Shown one piece after another: positions 1 through 7,969 of a stretch of DNA of 20,858 nt. The notes below the pieces were generated by a model. That model searched no databases. It saw only the letters and a list, made by a program, of their open reading frames with translations, and was not told where the DNA came from. Where the stretch lies: IMG/VR virus record IMGVR_UViG_3300046558_000284, positions 1-20,858 of that record; one strand, given 5' to 3'. A program made the translations under genes and the position numbers. This DNA comes from a virus. Positions within the stretch are counted from its first letter, which is position 1; each line of letters opens with the position of its first letter.

Positions 1-25
1 TGTGAACTGAACCGGAGCGGGCTGT

Positions 26-376
26 ATGGCACGACTGTCGAGCATCAAGCCCGTACTCGGATCGCTGCGCCCGACCATCGGCCGCCTGCCGGGTCGCGAG
101 GCATATGATGCTGATCGTCGCACTGTCACCTGGCGCGGTTGGTACAAGCTGGCGCGGTGGAAACGCCTGCGCCTGGTCATCTTCGCCCGCGACCTGTTCA
201 CCTGCCAGATGGAAGGGTGCGGCAGGATCGAGGGTGACACATCGCAACTAGTGGCGGATCACATTCGCCAGCATCGCGGCGACGAACGCCTCTTCTGGGA
301 CGAAGGCAACCTCCAGACGCTCTGCAAGCCGTGCCACGACGGCGCGAAGCAGCGGGCTGAACGGCAGGAGGCCTGA
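26..376 (+). CDS. HNH endonuclease (phage packaging-associated)
   Basis: A 116-residue protein with a clear HNH nuclease fold in its C-terminal half. Visible are zinc-type cysteines C60 and C65, the catalytic-type Asp78-His79, Asn95 in the motif EGNLQTLC, and the second cysteine pair C100 and C103 followed by H104. The N-terminal 35 residues are basic and unassigned. It sits just upstream of the small terminase, the arrangement of HK97 gp74. In that family the HNH protein works with the terminase in cos cleavage and genome packaging; that role here is inferred from family and position. The ATG at 26 has GGAG about 10 bases upstream. A homing endonuclease is the main alternative, but the neighbourhood favours packaging. 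Confidence 0.85.
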   Translation: MARLSSIKPVLGSLRPTIGRLPGREAYDADRRTVTWRGWYKLARWKRLRLVIFARDLFTCQMEGCGRIEGDTSQLVADHIRQHRGDERLFWDEGNLQTLCKPCHDGAKQRAERQEA

Positions 377-486
377 CCCCCCGGGGGGGGTGAAAACGCT
401 GAAAGGGCTTCGGCCTGGGGACCGCTGATCCTCTCACGCAGGGATTTTTTATTTTGGGCGACGTATTTTTGCATGGAGAGGTCGAT
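377..486. other. HNH-terminase gap with C6G8 palindrome; candidate cos region
   Basis: This 110-nt gap starts right after the HNH stop codon with six C then eight G (377-390), containing a perfect 12-bp palindrome at 377-388. Next comes a small hairpin, GGGC-TTCG-GCCT, with a C(UUCG)G tetraloop. At 427-446 lies a weak stem (GATCCT / GGGATT) followed by an unusually T-rich patch (445-456), which could be a poor terminator. In HK97, cos lies between the HNH gene at the right genome end and the small terminase at the left end, so this is the expected place for cos. The cos assignment is inference; the palindrome and stems are directly visible. Confidence 0.4.
475..481 (+). promoter_or_regulatory. 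Ribosome binding site fixing the small terminase start
   Basis: GGAGAGG lies 5 bases before the ATG at 487. An upstream in-frame TTG at 454 has no such site and lies in the T-rich patch, so 487 is the better start. Confidence 0.75.
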
Positions 487-930
487 ATGTTCGGCGACCC
501 CGTGCCCGCGTCGCGTGGCAAGAAGGGGCGACCACCTCATGTGCCAACCGCAGAAAACCGTCGTTTTGTGACCCTTTCATTGGCGTGTGGCCATGATGAA
601 GACGCCATCGCGGCCGCTCTTCGGATCACGACGAAGACGCTAACCCGTCATTATTTTCATGAGCTTGAAGGAAAGCGCTCCGCTCGCCTGCGGCTCGACA
701 TGAAGAACATGGCGGCGCTGGTCGCTAAGGTCGACGAAGGCAGCGTCTCCGCGATGGCCCAGCTGGATCGCAAGATCGAGCGGATCAAGCAGCAGGAGAC
801 GGCCAGGAAATATCAGCAGCGCTCGCCTGACCCGGTGCCTGCGCCGACTGGCAAGAAAGACGCAGAGCGCGCGGCGGCTGCCAAGGTGGCGGGTAAATAT
901 GCCGCACCGAGCGCGCCGACTATAAACTGA
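487..930 (+). CDS. Terminase small subunit (putative)
   Basis: A 147-residue protein, the usual size for a small terminase, placed directly before the large terminase. Residues about 30-60 form a likely helix-turn-helix: a DEDAIAAAL helix, a turn, then TTKTLTRHYF. This matches the DNA-binding N-terminal domain by which small terminases recognise the packaging site. The middle (about 60-105) is charged and helical, as expected for oligomerisation, and the tail is rich in Lys, Ala and Pro. The start at ATG 487 is set by GGAGAGG. Family sequences are very divergent, so the call rests mainly on the HTH, size and synteny. It would load terminase onto the candidate cos just upstream. Confidence 0.7.
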   Translation: MFGDPVPASRGKKGRPPHVPTAENRRFVTLSLACGHDEDAIAAALRITTKTLTRHYFHELEGKRSARLRLDMKNMAALVAKVDEGSVSAMAQLDRKIERIKQQETARKYQQRSPDPVPAPTGKKDAERAAAAKVAGKYAAPSAPTIN

Positions 931-934
931 TCCG

Positions 935-2686
935 ATGGCTCCGTTCGAATGGTCCACGTCCTGCCCCGACTGGGAGGAGCGGATTGTCCGTCGTGAAAGC
1001 ATGGTTCCGCCGCCGCTGTTTCCCGACGAGGCGGCGGCCGCGCTGGATGTTTTCAAGGGTCTCCGGATTGCTGACGTAATCGGACAGCCGACCTTCGGAG
1101 AGTCGTGCGAACCTTTTGTCTTTGAGTTCGTCGCGGCGATCTTTGGGGCCTATGACGCCAGCAGCGGCCGACGCCTGATCCGTGAGTTCTTCCTGCTGAT
1201 CAGCAAGAAGAACACCAAATCGACGCTAGCCGCCGGGATCATGATCACCGCGCTCGTGCGCAACTGGCGGCACTATAACGAGCTGCTCGTGCTGGCGCCG
1301 ACGAAGGAGGTGGCGGACAACGTCTTCGACCCTGCCATGGGCATGGTACGCCTGGACGAAGATCTATCGACGATCCTCAAGATCGTAGAGTCCGAGCGCA
1401 CGATCAAGCATCTGGTCACACATGCCGAGATGAAGGTCGTTGCCGCCGACAGCGGCATTGTCAGCGGCAAGAAGGCTGGCTTCGTGCTGGTCGATGAACT
1501 TTGGAAATTCGGGAAAGACCCGAAGGCCAGCAATATGCTGCTGGAGGCCACCGGTGGGCTGCTTAGCCGACCGGAAGGCTTCGTAGCATTTCTGACCACG
1601 CATTCTGATGAAGCGCCGCGTGGCGTGATGAAGGAGAAGCTGGACGTTTATCGGGCCATCCGTGACGGGACTGTAGCAAACCCTCGCAAGCTTGGCCTGC
1701 TGTATGAGTTTCCGAAGAAGATGCTGGCTGGCGAGGAATATCTCGACCCCGCTAATTTCTATGTCACCAACCCCAATCTTGGCCGATCAGTCGATGTCGA
1801 GACCATCCTCGAAAAGTTCGACGAGGCGAAGCTAGGCGATCCGGGCGCGTTGCAGGCATTTCTCGCCAAGCACCTCAATGTGGAGATCGGCACGCGGCTC
1901 AGCCGGGATCGCTGGACCGGGGCTGAGTTCTGGGACGGTGCGGTCGATCGGACGATTACCGTCGATGAATTGATCCGCCGTTGCGAGGTCATTGTGGCCG
2001 GTGTCGATGGTGGCGGCCTGGACGATCTTTTAGGACTTTGCCTGATCGGCCGCGAAAAAGGCTCCAAGCGCTGGCTCGTATGGTGCCATGCCTGGGCGTG
2101 GTCGGTCGTTTGGAAGCGCCGACAGGATATCGTCACGAAACTCAACGAGCTGATTGCCGAAGGTTCGCTGACTAGGTGCGAGATGGTCGACGACGATCTG
2201 TTGATCGACCCCGATGCCGATGAAGACGTCGTCGAGCAGGCCGATCTGACCGAGGATGTGCAGGGTGTCGTTGAGGTACTGGTCAAGGTCCGCGACGCGG
2301 GACTGTTTCCGGACACTGGCGCCATCGGGCTTGATCCAATGGGCGTCGCCGCGATCGTCGATGAATTGTCGTCAAACAAGTTCGACAGCGAGACCCAGCT
2401 GGTGTCCATTCCACAGGGCTATAAGCTCAGCGGCGCTGTCAAAGGCTCGGCACGAAAGCTCGCGGCTCGCACGATGCGCCATGCTGGCACCGCTCTGATG
2501 CAGTGGTGCGTAGGCAACGCGAAGATGGAGCCGCGTGGGACCAGTGCGGTCGCCATCGTAAAATCGTCGCCCGGCGCCAAGATTGACCCGCTTGCGGCCA
2601 TGTTCAACGCCGTCACGCTCATGACCAGAAACCCGGAGGCCGCTGGCGGCTTCATCTACGAAGAAAGGGGCATGTTGGTAATCTGA
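935..2686 (+). CDS. Terminase large subunit
   Basis: A 583-residue terminase (Terminase_1/HK97-like) with an ATPase and a nuclease domain. The packaging ATPase has a deviant P-loop around residues 89-97 (ISKKNTKST, Lys-rich instead of GxxxxGKT), a Walker B strand FVLVDE at 183-188, and a coupling motif TTHSD at 221-225. The RNase H-like nuclease domain begins near residue 350; metal-binding candidates are D358 in AGVDGG and D467 in GLDPMG. It drives DNA into the prohead at the portal and cuts the concatemer. It begins 4 bases after the small terminase stop with no strong Shine-Dalgarno, suggesting translational coupling. Its stop overlaps the portal start as TGATG. Confidence 0.93.
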   Translation: MAPFEWSTSCPDWEERIVRRESMVPPPLFPDEAAAALDVFKGLRIADVIGQPTFGESCEPFVFEFVAAIFGAYDASSGRRLIREFFLLISKKNTKSTLAAGIMITALVRNWRHYNELLVLAPTKEVADNVFDPAMGMVRLDEDLSTILKIVESERTIKHLVTHAEMKVVAADSGIVSGKKAGFVLVDELWKFGKDPKASNMLLEATGGLLSRPEGFVAFLTTHSDEAPRGVMKEKLDVYRAIRDGTVANPRKLGLLYEFPKKMLAGEEYLDPANFYVTNPNLGRSVDVETILEKFDEAKLGDPGALQAFLAKHLNVEIGTRLSRDRWTGAEFWDGAVDRTITVDELIRRCEVIVAGVDGGGLDDLLGLCLIGREKGSKRWLVWCHAWAWSVVWKRRQDIVTKLNELIAEGSLTRCEMVDDDLLIDPDADEDVVEQADLTEDVQGVVEVLVKVRDAGLFPDTGAIGLDPMGVAAIVDELSSNKFDSETQLVSIPQGYKLSGAVKGSARKLAARTMRHAGTALMQWCVGNAKMEPRGTSAVAIVKSSPGAKIDPLAAMFNAVTLMTRNPEAAGGFIYEERGMLVI

Positions 2687-3954
2687 TGCTCAGCCCGGAC
2701 GACTATATCCGCGCCGCCAACGGTCGCTACAACGCTGCCGACGGCCGCACCGCCATTGCTCCGGTCGCTGGCCGCCCCGCGCCCTCCAACGTGACGGATG
2801 GCCGCTTCTTCGGCGATGAGAGCTGGACCACGCTCGCGTCGGCGATCCCTGTCGAAGCGAACACGGCGGAGACAGCGGCCCGCGTCGCGGCTGTATTCTT
2901 CTGTGTGTCGATCATTGCCGAGGCAGTGGGAAGTCTGTCGCTGGAGTTTAAGGACAGTAACGGCCCTCGCAACGACTTCCCGCTGGCCAATGTGCTGGCC
3001 TACGAACCGAACCATCTTCAGACTGGCGCTGAATTCTGGGCATCCATGGCGTTCACCTGCGTTCTGCGGGGCGAAGCGTTCGCCGAGCCGACGGTCGGCA
3101 TGGACGGTCTCGAAATCTGGGCGCTCGATCCGCTGCGCACCGTCTCCACCTGGGGTGAGCGTAGCCTGACGGTGGACTATCAGCCCGAACGCGGTCAGCG
3201 CCGTCGTTTGCTGCCGCAGGAGCTGTTCTGGTTCACCGGCCTTGCTGACGGCGGCCTGCGGCCTCTCACGCCCTGGAAGCAGGCCAAGGGCGCGATCGAC
3301 TTCCAGCTGGCGCTGGAAGTTGGTGCGCGCGCCTTCTTCCGCAACGACCGCCGTCCCTCGGGCATCGTCACGACCGAAGCCAAACTGACAGACGAATCTG
3401 CAGAACGGATCGCGGAAGGCGTAAAGAAGTGGAAACGCGGCGGGACGCCCGTATTCGAACAGGGCCTGAAATACGCGCCAGTGGGCGACAGCAACACAGA
3501 CGCCCAGCTGGTCGAACTGTTCAAGCAGCGGACCTTGGAGCTGGGGCGGTACTGGCGCATCCCCCGTTCGATGACCGGGGACGAAGGCGGCAACGCTGGC
3601 AATAATGAGCAGGACACCCGCTCGTTTGTAAACTGGGCGGTTCGTCCGCTTACGCGCCGCATCGAGCAGGCGATCACCGTTCGCCTGCTCCCGCCGGATC
3701 TGCGTCTTCAGAATGTCCGTGCGAAGTTCAATCTGGATAGCATGTTACGCGGTGATGCCGCCACCCAATGGAAGAACGCCGTGCTGGCGCGCACGGCGGG
3801 CATCCTGAGCGTCGATGAAATTCGGACCGACTGGTTCGGACAGACGCCCGTCAATGAAGAATGGTCGCGCGATCCGCGCGCGCCGCTCAACAGCAACCGC
3901 GCAGCCGACACCGCAACGGGCGGTGAGACTGCCCCACAAGACAAGGTGAACTAG
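2686..3954 (+). CDS. Portal protein (HK97 family)
   Basis: A 422-residue portal protein, the normal length for the HK97-type phage portal family. Landmarks are the N-terminal helix around AARVAAVFFCVSIIAE, the tunnel and clip region with RYWRIPRSMTGD, and the late segment NNEQDTRSFVNWAVRPLTRRI, all typical of this family. It would form the dodecameric ring at one capsid vertex that docks the terminase during packaging and later the neck proteins. The ATG at 2686 overlaps the terminase stop (TGATG). The C-terminal 25 residues are low-complexity and polar, as is common. The protease gene follows 3 bases later. Confidence 0.93.
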   Translation: MLSPDDYIRAANGRYNAADGRTAIAPVAGRPAPSNVTDGRFFGDESWTTLASAIPVEANTAETAARVAAVFFCVSIIAEAVGSLSLEFKDSNGPRNDFPLANVLAYEPNHLQTGAEFWASMAFTCVLRGEAFAEPTVGMDGLEIWALDPLRTVSTWGERSLTVDYQPERGQRRRLLPQELFWFTGLADGGLRPLTPWKQAKGAIDFQLALEVGARAFFRNDRRPSGIVTTEAKLTDESAERIAEGVKKWKRGGTPVFEQGLKYAPVGDSNTDAQLVELFKQRTLELGRYWRIPRSMTGDEGGNAGNNEQDTRSFVNWAVRPLTRRIEQAITVRLLPPDLRLQNVRAKFNLDSMLRGDAATQWKNAVLARTAGILSVDEIRTDWFGQTPVNEEWSRDPRAPLNSNRAADTATGGETAPQDKVN

Positions 3955-3957
3955 ACG

Positions 3958-4833
3958 ATGGACCGGTTCCACGCCCCCTCTGCCCTGTGGGCGATGCATC
4001 CCGGCTTCCTTGAAGCCATGCTCAAGAGCGGCTCGATCGATGCGATGCTGCCGGATTCGCTTCGTCAGTTGGCTACGGCCATGAGCGGCGGGCAGACGGC
4101 CGCCAAGCCTGCCGACCCGATCCGCGACGGTTCGACGTTGATCATCCCTGTACGCGGCACACTGGCGCCACAGGGCCTGTATGGCACAACCTACTATAAT
4201 GTCCTGGCGGATCAGGTTCGTGATGCGGCGGCCGATGACAAGATCGGTGCCATCGTCCTCGCTGTCCGTTCGCCTGGCGGCTATGTCTGGGGATGTGCCG
4301 AGTGCGGCGACGCCATTTTCGAAGCGCGCCAGTCTAAGCCTGTCATTGCCGTTGCCGATCCCTATTGTTTCTCGGCGGCCTATTGGCTGGCGACGCAGGC
4401 CACCGCCTTCTACTGCACGACCAGTGGCGAAGTCGGTTCGGTCGGCGTCCGCTCTGGTCATACCGACATGTCAGGCTTTGAAAGCAAGATCGGGATGGTC
4501 ACCACGCTAGTTGCGTCGCACCCGGACAAGATCGCGGGCCATCCTTATGGCCCGCTTGCGGACGAAGACCGCGCAGAAATCCAGCAGGGTGTCGACGAAT
4601 CGAACGGCTTGTTCGCCGCCGCCATCGCGCGCGGCCGTGGCATGAAGGTGTCCGATGTCGCTGCGGTCCACGGCACCGGCAAAACATTCTCCGCCCCGCG
4701 CGCCATGGCAAATGGCGCGATCGATGGCGTCAGCACGCTTCGCGACGTGGTCGCCAAATATAACACAGGTCGCGCTCGCCTGTCGCTGATGCGGCGGCAG
4801 GCGGCGGCGATGGAGATGGCCCTAGCCATTTAA
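3958..4833 (+). CDS. Head maturation protease, S49 (SppA/lambda C-like) ClpP fold
   Basis: A 291-residue serine peptidase of the S49 family. Visible are the SPGG motif (residues 105-108), the nucleophile Ser139 in the YCFSAAYWLA context, and Lys191 in PDKIAG. The Ser-Lys spacing of 52 residues equals that of bacterial SppA (S147/K199 in B. subtilis), supporting a Ser-Lys dyad. Such proteases cleave the capsid N-terminal delta domain and themselves inside the prohead. There is no long C-terminal scaffold extension as in lambda C/Nu3; here the scaffold role probably lies in the capsid N-terminus. The residues after about 265 are basic and Ala-rich. Confidence 0.88.
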   Translation: MDRFHAPSALWAMHPGFLEAMLKSGSIDAMLPDSLRQLATAMSGGQTAAKPADPIRDGSTLIIPVRGTLAPQGLYGTTYYNVLADQVRDAAADDKIGAIVLAVRSPGGYVWGCAECGDAIFEARQSKPVIAVADPYCFSAAYWLATQATAFYCTTSGEVGSVGVRSGHTDMSGFESKIGMVTTLVASHPDKIAGHPYGPLADEDRAEIQQGVDESNGLFAAAIARGRGMKVSDVAAVHGTGKTFSAPRAMANGAIDGVSTLRDVVAKYNTGRARLSLMRRQAAAMEMALAI

Positions 4834-4925
4834 CGAGATCCTCCGACCGGAGGAAAGACGAGCGGACCGCCGTGGTTCGCCCGATGCGGGCGCACGCCCA
4901 CCCACAAACGAGAAGGAAATCCATC
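4834..4925 (+). promoter_or_regulatory. 92-nt leader of the capsid gene with two hairpins
   Basis: An untranslated gap in an otherwise almost gapless operon. A perfect 6-bp hairpin TCCTCC-GACC-GGAGGA lies at 4839-4854, and a GGGC-GCAC-GCCC hairpin at 4888-4899. The capsid Shine-Dalgarno AGAAGGAAA lies just before ATG 4926. The first hairpin locks up a GGAGGA that has no start codon at proper distance. A role in mRNA stability or processing for high capsid expression is plausible but not shown. No convincing promoter was seen. Confidence 0.45.
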
Positions 4926-6224
4926 ATGAACCTTGCGGTTCTGAAAGCGGAGGCGCGTGCGACCGCTCAGCGGCAACAGGCGCGTCTCCAGACGGCGATC
5001 GACGAAAATCGCGACTTCACGGCTGAGGAAGAAGCGGCCGACGCCGACGACAAGGCGAAGCTTGCGCGCTTGACGGCGCAGATCCAGCGCGCTGAAGCGG
5101 CCATGTCCGCCGCTGCGGCCGTCGGAGCCTCGCCAGTTGAAACGCCGCCGTCGCAGGCGCCCCCTGTTGGCACTGTGCCGACGCAGCCTCGCGCCGCGCT
5201 TGATACCGGCGGTTTCCGCGACCTTGCGGAGTTCGCTCAGGCCGTCCGCTGCGCCAATCCGCAGGCCGGTCAAGGCTTCCGCATGGACGATCGACTGGCA
5301 GCGCCGGCCAACGTCCATATGGAAGGCGGCGACGAAATGGGCAGCTATCTCGTGCCGCCCGAATTCCGCCAGCAGATCACCGACCTCGTGTTCGGCGGCG
5401 GCAATGATCCGATCATGGATCTGATCGCCCCGGAGGCAACCGGCTCCAACCGCGTCATCGGTCTGGGCGACGAAACCACCCCGTGGGGTTCGACCGGCGT
5501 AAAAGCCTTCTGGCGCGTGGAAGCCGAACAGATGCGTCCGACGCGCGCCCAGCTGACGCCGCGCGAAACCAAGCTGAACGAAATTTATGCCTTCGTCCTG
5601 GCGAGTGAGGAATTGCTTCAGGATGCGCCCCGTGTCGCCGGGCTGCTGACCAATCATGCGTCGGCGGCCATCCGCTGGACCGTGGCCGAAGCCTTCATGT
5701 TCGGTGATGGCATCGAGAAGCCGCTGGGCTGGATGGCCTCGCCCGCTGCGATCACGGTGTCCAAGGAAGCCGGGCAGGCCGCCATGTCGTTCACACGGCG
5801 CAATTTCTTCCAGCTCTATTCGCGGATGATCATGCCGAGCCAAGCGACCTGGCTGATGAACAGCGAAGCCGTCGAGGCGCTGGCCGACCTCAACGACGAA
5901 GCAAAGCGCCCGGTTTGGCTGGAGAATTTCCACGATAGTCCCGGCGGCGCGATCCTTGGCCGCCCCGTCGTATTCAACGAACACTCACCTTCGCTGGGCC
6001 AGCGCGGCGACGTTCAGTTCGTCAATCCGAATGGCTATGAGGCCTTCCGCCGCCAGAACGCGGCTACCTTCGCCGAGTCGATCCACCTCTATTTCGACTA
6101 CGCGCTGACCGCATTCCGCTGGATGTTCCGCATCGGTGGGCAGCCGGTCCTGTCGAAGCCGATCCAGATGCCCAAGAGCAGCCGGACCAAGTCCCACTTT
6201 GTCACGCTCGCCGAGCGCGCCTGA
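4926..6224 (+). CDS. Major capsid protein (HK97 fold)
   Basis: A 432-residue major capsid protein. The first 70 or so residues are a charged, Ala/Gln/Glu-rich coiled coil (LKAEARATAQRQQ onward), matching the delta domain that HK97-type proteins use as a built-in scaffold and that the upstream protease removes. A Pro/Ala-rich linker follows, then the conserved body: GGDEMGSYLVPPEF at the start of the core, TKLNEIYAFVLASEELLQDA in the spine/P domain, and YDYALTAFRW-like C-terminal strands. ATG 4926 is chosen because AGAAGGAAA precedes it. An in-frame GTG at 4872 would add 18 Arg/His-rich residues with no usable Shine-Dalgarno. Confidence 0.93.
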   Translation: MNLAVLKAEARATAQRQQARLQTAIDENRDFTAEEEAADADDKAKLARLTAQIQRAEAAMSAAAAVGASPVETPPSQAPPVGTVPTQPRAALDTGGFRDLAEFAQAVRCANPQAGQGFRMDDRLAAPANVHMEGGDEMGSYLVPPEFRQQITDLVFGGGNDPIMDLIAPEATGSNRVIGLGDETTPWGSTGVKAFWRVEAEQMRPTRAQLTPRETKLNEIYAFVLASEELLQDAPRVAGLLTNHASAAIRWTVAEAFMFGDGIEKPLGWMASPAAITVSKEAGQAAMSFTRRNFFQLYSRMIMPSQATWLMNSEAVEALADLNDEAKRPVWLENFHDSPGGAILGRPVVFNEHSPSLGQRGDVQFVNPNGYEAFRRQNAATFAESIHLYFDYALTAFRWMFRIGGQPVLSKPIQMPKSSRTKSHFVTLAERA

Positions 6225-6244
6225 CCTTTCGAGGAGGAACGACC

Positions 6245-6691
6245 ATGTTTCACAATCTCAACCTGTCGTCGCGGATCGCGCTGCTCGGGGGCATCAGTCC
6301 CCGAGCAGCGGCGGTCGGCTCCATCAGCACGCCTTGGCTGGACATACAGATGCTGTTCACCGTCATGGCCCTTATCAGCATCGGTGCATTCGGTGCGAAC
6401 GCAACGATCGACGCCCAGATCGAACAGGCTACCGACGGCAATGGCGCCAACGCCAAGCCTGTTCCCGGCAGTCAGATCACCCAGCTGGTCGCTGCCGGTG
6501 GCAATGACCGTCAGGCGCAGATCGACCTTCGACAGGAGGATTTCGATCGCAACGCGGGCTTCCGGTTCTTTCGTCTGACCGTGACGGTGGGTGGGGCGGC
6601 GACCGAATTGGCAGCGCTGATCCTTGGCACGGATTTCCGCGCGGGCAACGGCACCAGCAACGACGCGGCATCCGTTGCGCAGACGGTCTAG
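6245..6691 (+). CDS. Small head-associated protein, probable decoration or accessory
   Basis: A 148-residue protein immediately after the capsid gene with one of the strongest Shine-Dalgarno sequences in the window (GAGGAGGAAC, 6231-6240), so high expression is expected. The N-terminus is basic and mildly hydrophobic. Residues 35-50 (MLFTVMALISIGAFGA) are very hydrophobic and followed by ATIDAQIEQATDGNG. The rest looks beta-rich with RLTVTVGGAATELAAL and a closing NDAASVAQTV. Similar proteins recur after capsid genes of alphaproteobacterial phages, from my memory of such genomes. Position and RBS strength suggest a decoration or head-stabilising protein. A minor head protein is the alternative. 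Confidence 0.5.
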   Translation: MFHNLNLSSRIALLGGISPRAAAVGSISTPWLDIQMLFTVMALISIGAFGANATIDAQIEQATDGNGANAKPVPGSQITQLVAAGGNDRQAQIDLRQEDFDRNAGFRFFRLTVTVGGAATELAALILGTDFRAGNGTSNDAASVAQTV

Positions 6692-6700
6692 GAGGCTGCC

Positions 6701-7387
6701 ATGATCGAGTTCTTGCAGGATTATCGTACCGAGGCGTTGCCGCCGGAGGAATTCAAAAAAGGCGATCAGGTCTCTCGCGAAGAGACCAGCGAACGTTATT
6801 TCGTCGGGCGCGGCCTGGCCGGGTATGTCGTCGACGGCAAGCTGGTCGATGCCAACCATCGGCCGATCGTCACCGAAACGATCGTTGTCGAAGTGGTGCG
6901 CCCGGGTGAGTGGCGCGCGGACCTTGCGGTTCGCGCCGGCGAAATCATGACGGGACAGCCGCCGCGTGCCACATCCGGCCCGGGTGTGCCGTTCGTCGAG
7001 CCATCGTCGGGTGTCGAAGGTGCCCCTGCCGTCGTGTTGGAAGATGAAATCGAGCGGCTGAAAGCAGCGTTGGATACCAGCAATGACCTTTTCCGCGACA
7101 TGAACAACTCGCATGAAGAGACGGCGACTGCACTTCGGGCTGACCTCGAACGGCTGACTAAGGGCGAGGCCGATGCGGTGGTAGCGCGTGATCAGGCGGT
7201 CAAGGATCTGGGCGACCTTCGCACGCAACACGATGACATCGTGAATGAGTACAAGGCGGCGCGGGAAGAGCTGGACGCCCGTGATGATCGTATCGCGGAT
7301 CTCGAATCTCGACTGAAATCAGCATCTGGCGGTACTGCCGCTGATGCGGATGCGCAGTCGCAAAAGTCCGGCAAGGCAAAGGGCTGA
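6701..7387 (+). CDS. Unidentified head-region protein with C-terminal coiled coil
   Basis: I do not recognise this 228-residue protein. The N-terminal 65 residues form a small domain (GDQVSREETSERYFVGRGLA, then a beta-like TETIVVEVVRP) resembling short phage proteins encoded between capsid and connector genes. A Pro/Gly/Ser-rich linker (about 85-108) leads to a long, highly charged helix from about residue 110 to 205 with regular Leu/Ile/Val spacing, a probable coiled coil. The tail is Ser/Ala/Lys-rich. It has AGGAGG just before ATG 6701, and the next gene follows after 3 bases. A small head domain fused to a coiled coil could form a head spike, fibre or internal assembly factor. The function is open. 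Confidence 0.6.
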   Translation: MIEFLQDYRTEALPPEEFKKGDQVSREETSERYFVGRGLAGYVVDGKLVDANHRPIVTETIVVEVVRPGEWRADLAVRAGEIMTGQPPRATSGPGVPFVEPSSGVEGAPAVVLEDEIERLKAALDTSNDLFRDMNNSHEETATALRADLERLTKGEADAVVARDQAVKDLGDLRTQHDDIVNEYKAAREELDARDDRIADLESRLKSASGGTAADADAQSQKSGKAKG

Positions 7388-7390
7388 TCC

Positions 7391-7969
7391 ATGAGGCGTG
7401 TCATTGTCACTGTCCCGCCGGAGCGTGTCGTTTCGGTCGAGCAGGCTAAACAACATATCCGGATGGACAGTGACGATCACGACCTTTTGATTGGTGCCTT
7501 CATTGACGCCGCAACCTCCCATATTGACGGGCCAGATGGATGGTTGGGTCGCGCGATCGGCGTCCAAACGCTGGAAGCTGGGCTTGATGGGTTCGTTTAT
7601 GACCCGATTTCCTTGCCATATCCGCCCGCACTCGCGGTCGAACGCATTGTGTATGATGACATTAGCGGCATTGAGCGCGTGCTTGATCCCGCAACCTATG
7701 AGTTTCGCGGCGGTGTGATCGGCTCGGCCTGGGGCAAATCGTGGCCCTCTACGCGAGCGTACCGTGGTGCAAGCCGATCGGTGCGCATAACGTACCGCGC
7801 AGGATACGAAATCGTGCCAGCCCCGATCATCGTCGCAATTCTTATGATGGTCGCCGATATGTTCCGCTTTCGCACCACAGCATCGGACTCGAGTATGGCG
7901 ACGTCCGTCATTCCGATGTCTGTAGGCGTGGATACGCTGTTGCAGCCATTTCGGGTCTATCGCGCATGA
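7391..7969 (+). CDS. Head-tail connector protein (gp6-like / phiE125 gp8 family)
   Basis: A 192-residue protein with the hallmarks of the gp6-like head-tail connector family. The N-terminal VSVEQAKQHIRMDSDDHD is the classic start of these proteins, followed by the helix LLIGAFIDAATSHIDG, a beta middle with LPYPPALAVERIVYDD, then VRITYRAGYEIVPAPI and a C-terminal helix. These proteins form the ring beneath the portal that receives head closure proteins. It starts 3 bases after the preceding stop, and its TGA overlaps the next ATG (ATGA), so coupled translation is likely. Confidence 0.85.
   Translation: MRRVIVTVPPERVVSVEQAKQHIRMDSDDHDLLIGAFIDAATSHIDGPDGWLGRAIGVQTLEAGLDGFVYDPISLPYPPALAVERIVYDDISGIERVLDPATYEFRGGVIGSAWGKSWPSTRAYRGASRSVRITYRAGYEIVPAPIIVAILMMVADMFRFRTTASDSSMATSVIPMSVGVDTLLQPFRVYRA

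Noticed and set aside
4872-4925. An upstream GTG start for the capsid protein
   Set aside because: It would add 18 Arg/His-rich residues without a usable Shine-Dalgarno, whereas AGAAGGAAA sits before ATG 4926.
4830-5984. A 384-codon open frame on the minus strand opposite the capsid gene
   Set aside because: It is a shadow of high-GC coding on the plus strand, with no recognisable motif and no operon context.
6098-7231. A 377-codon open frame on the minus strand
   Set aside because: It spans three plus-strand genes that have good ribosome binding sites, and its composition is typical of an antisense frame.
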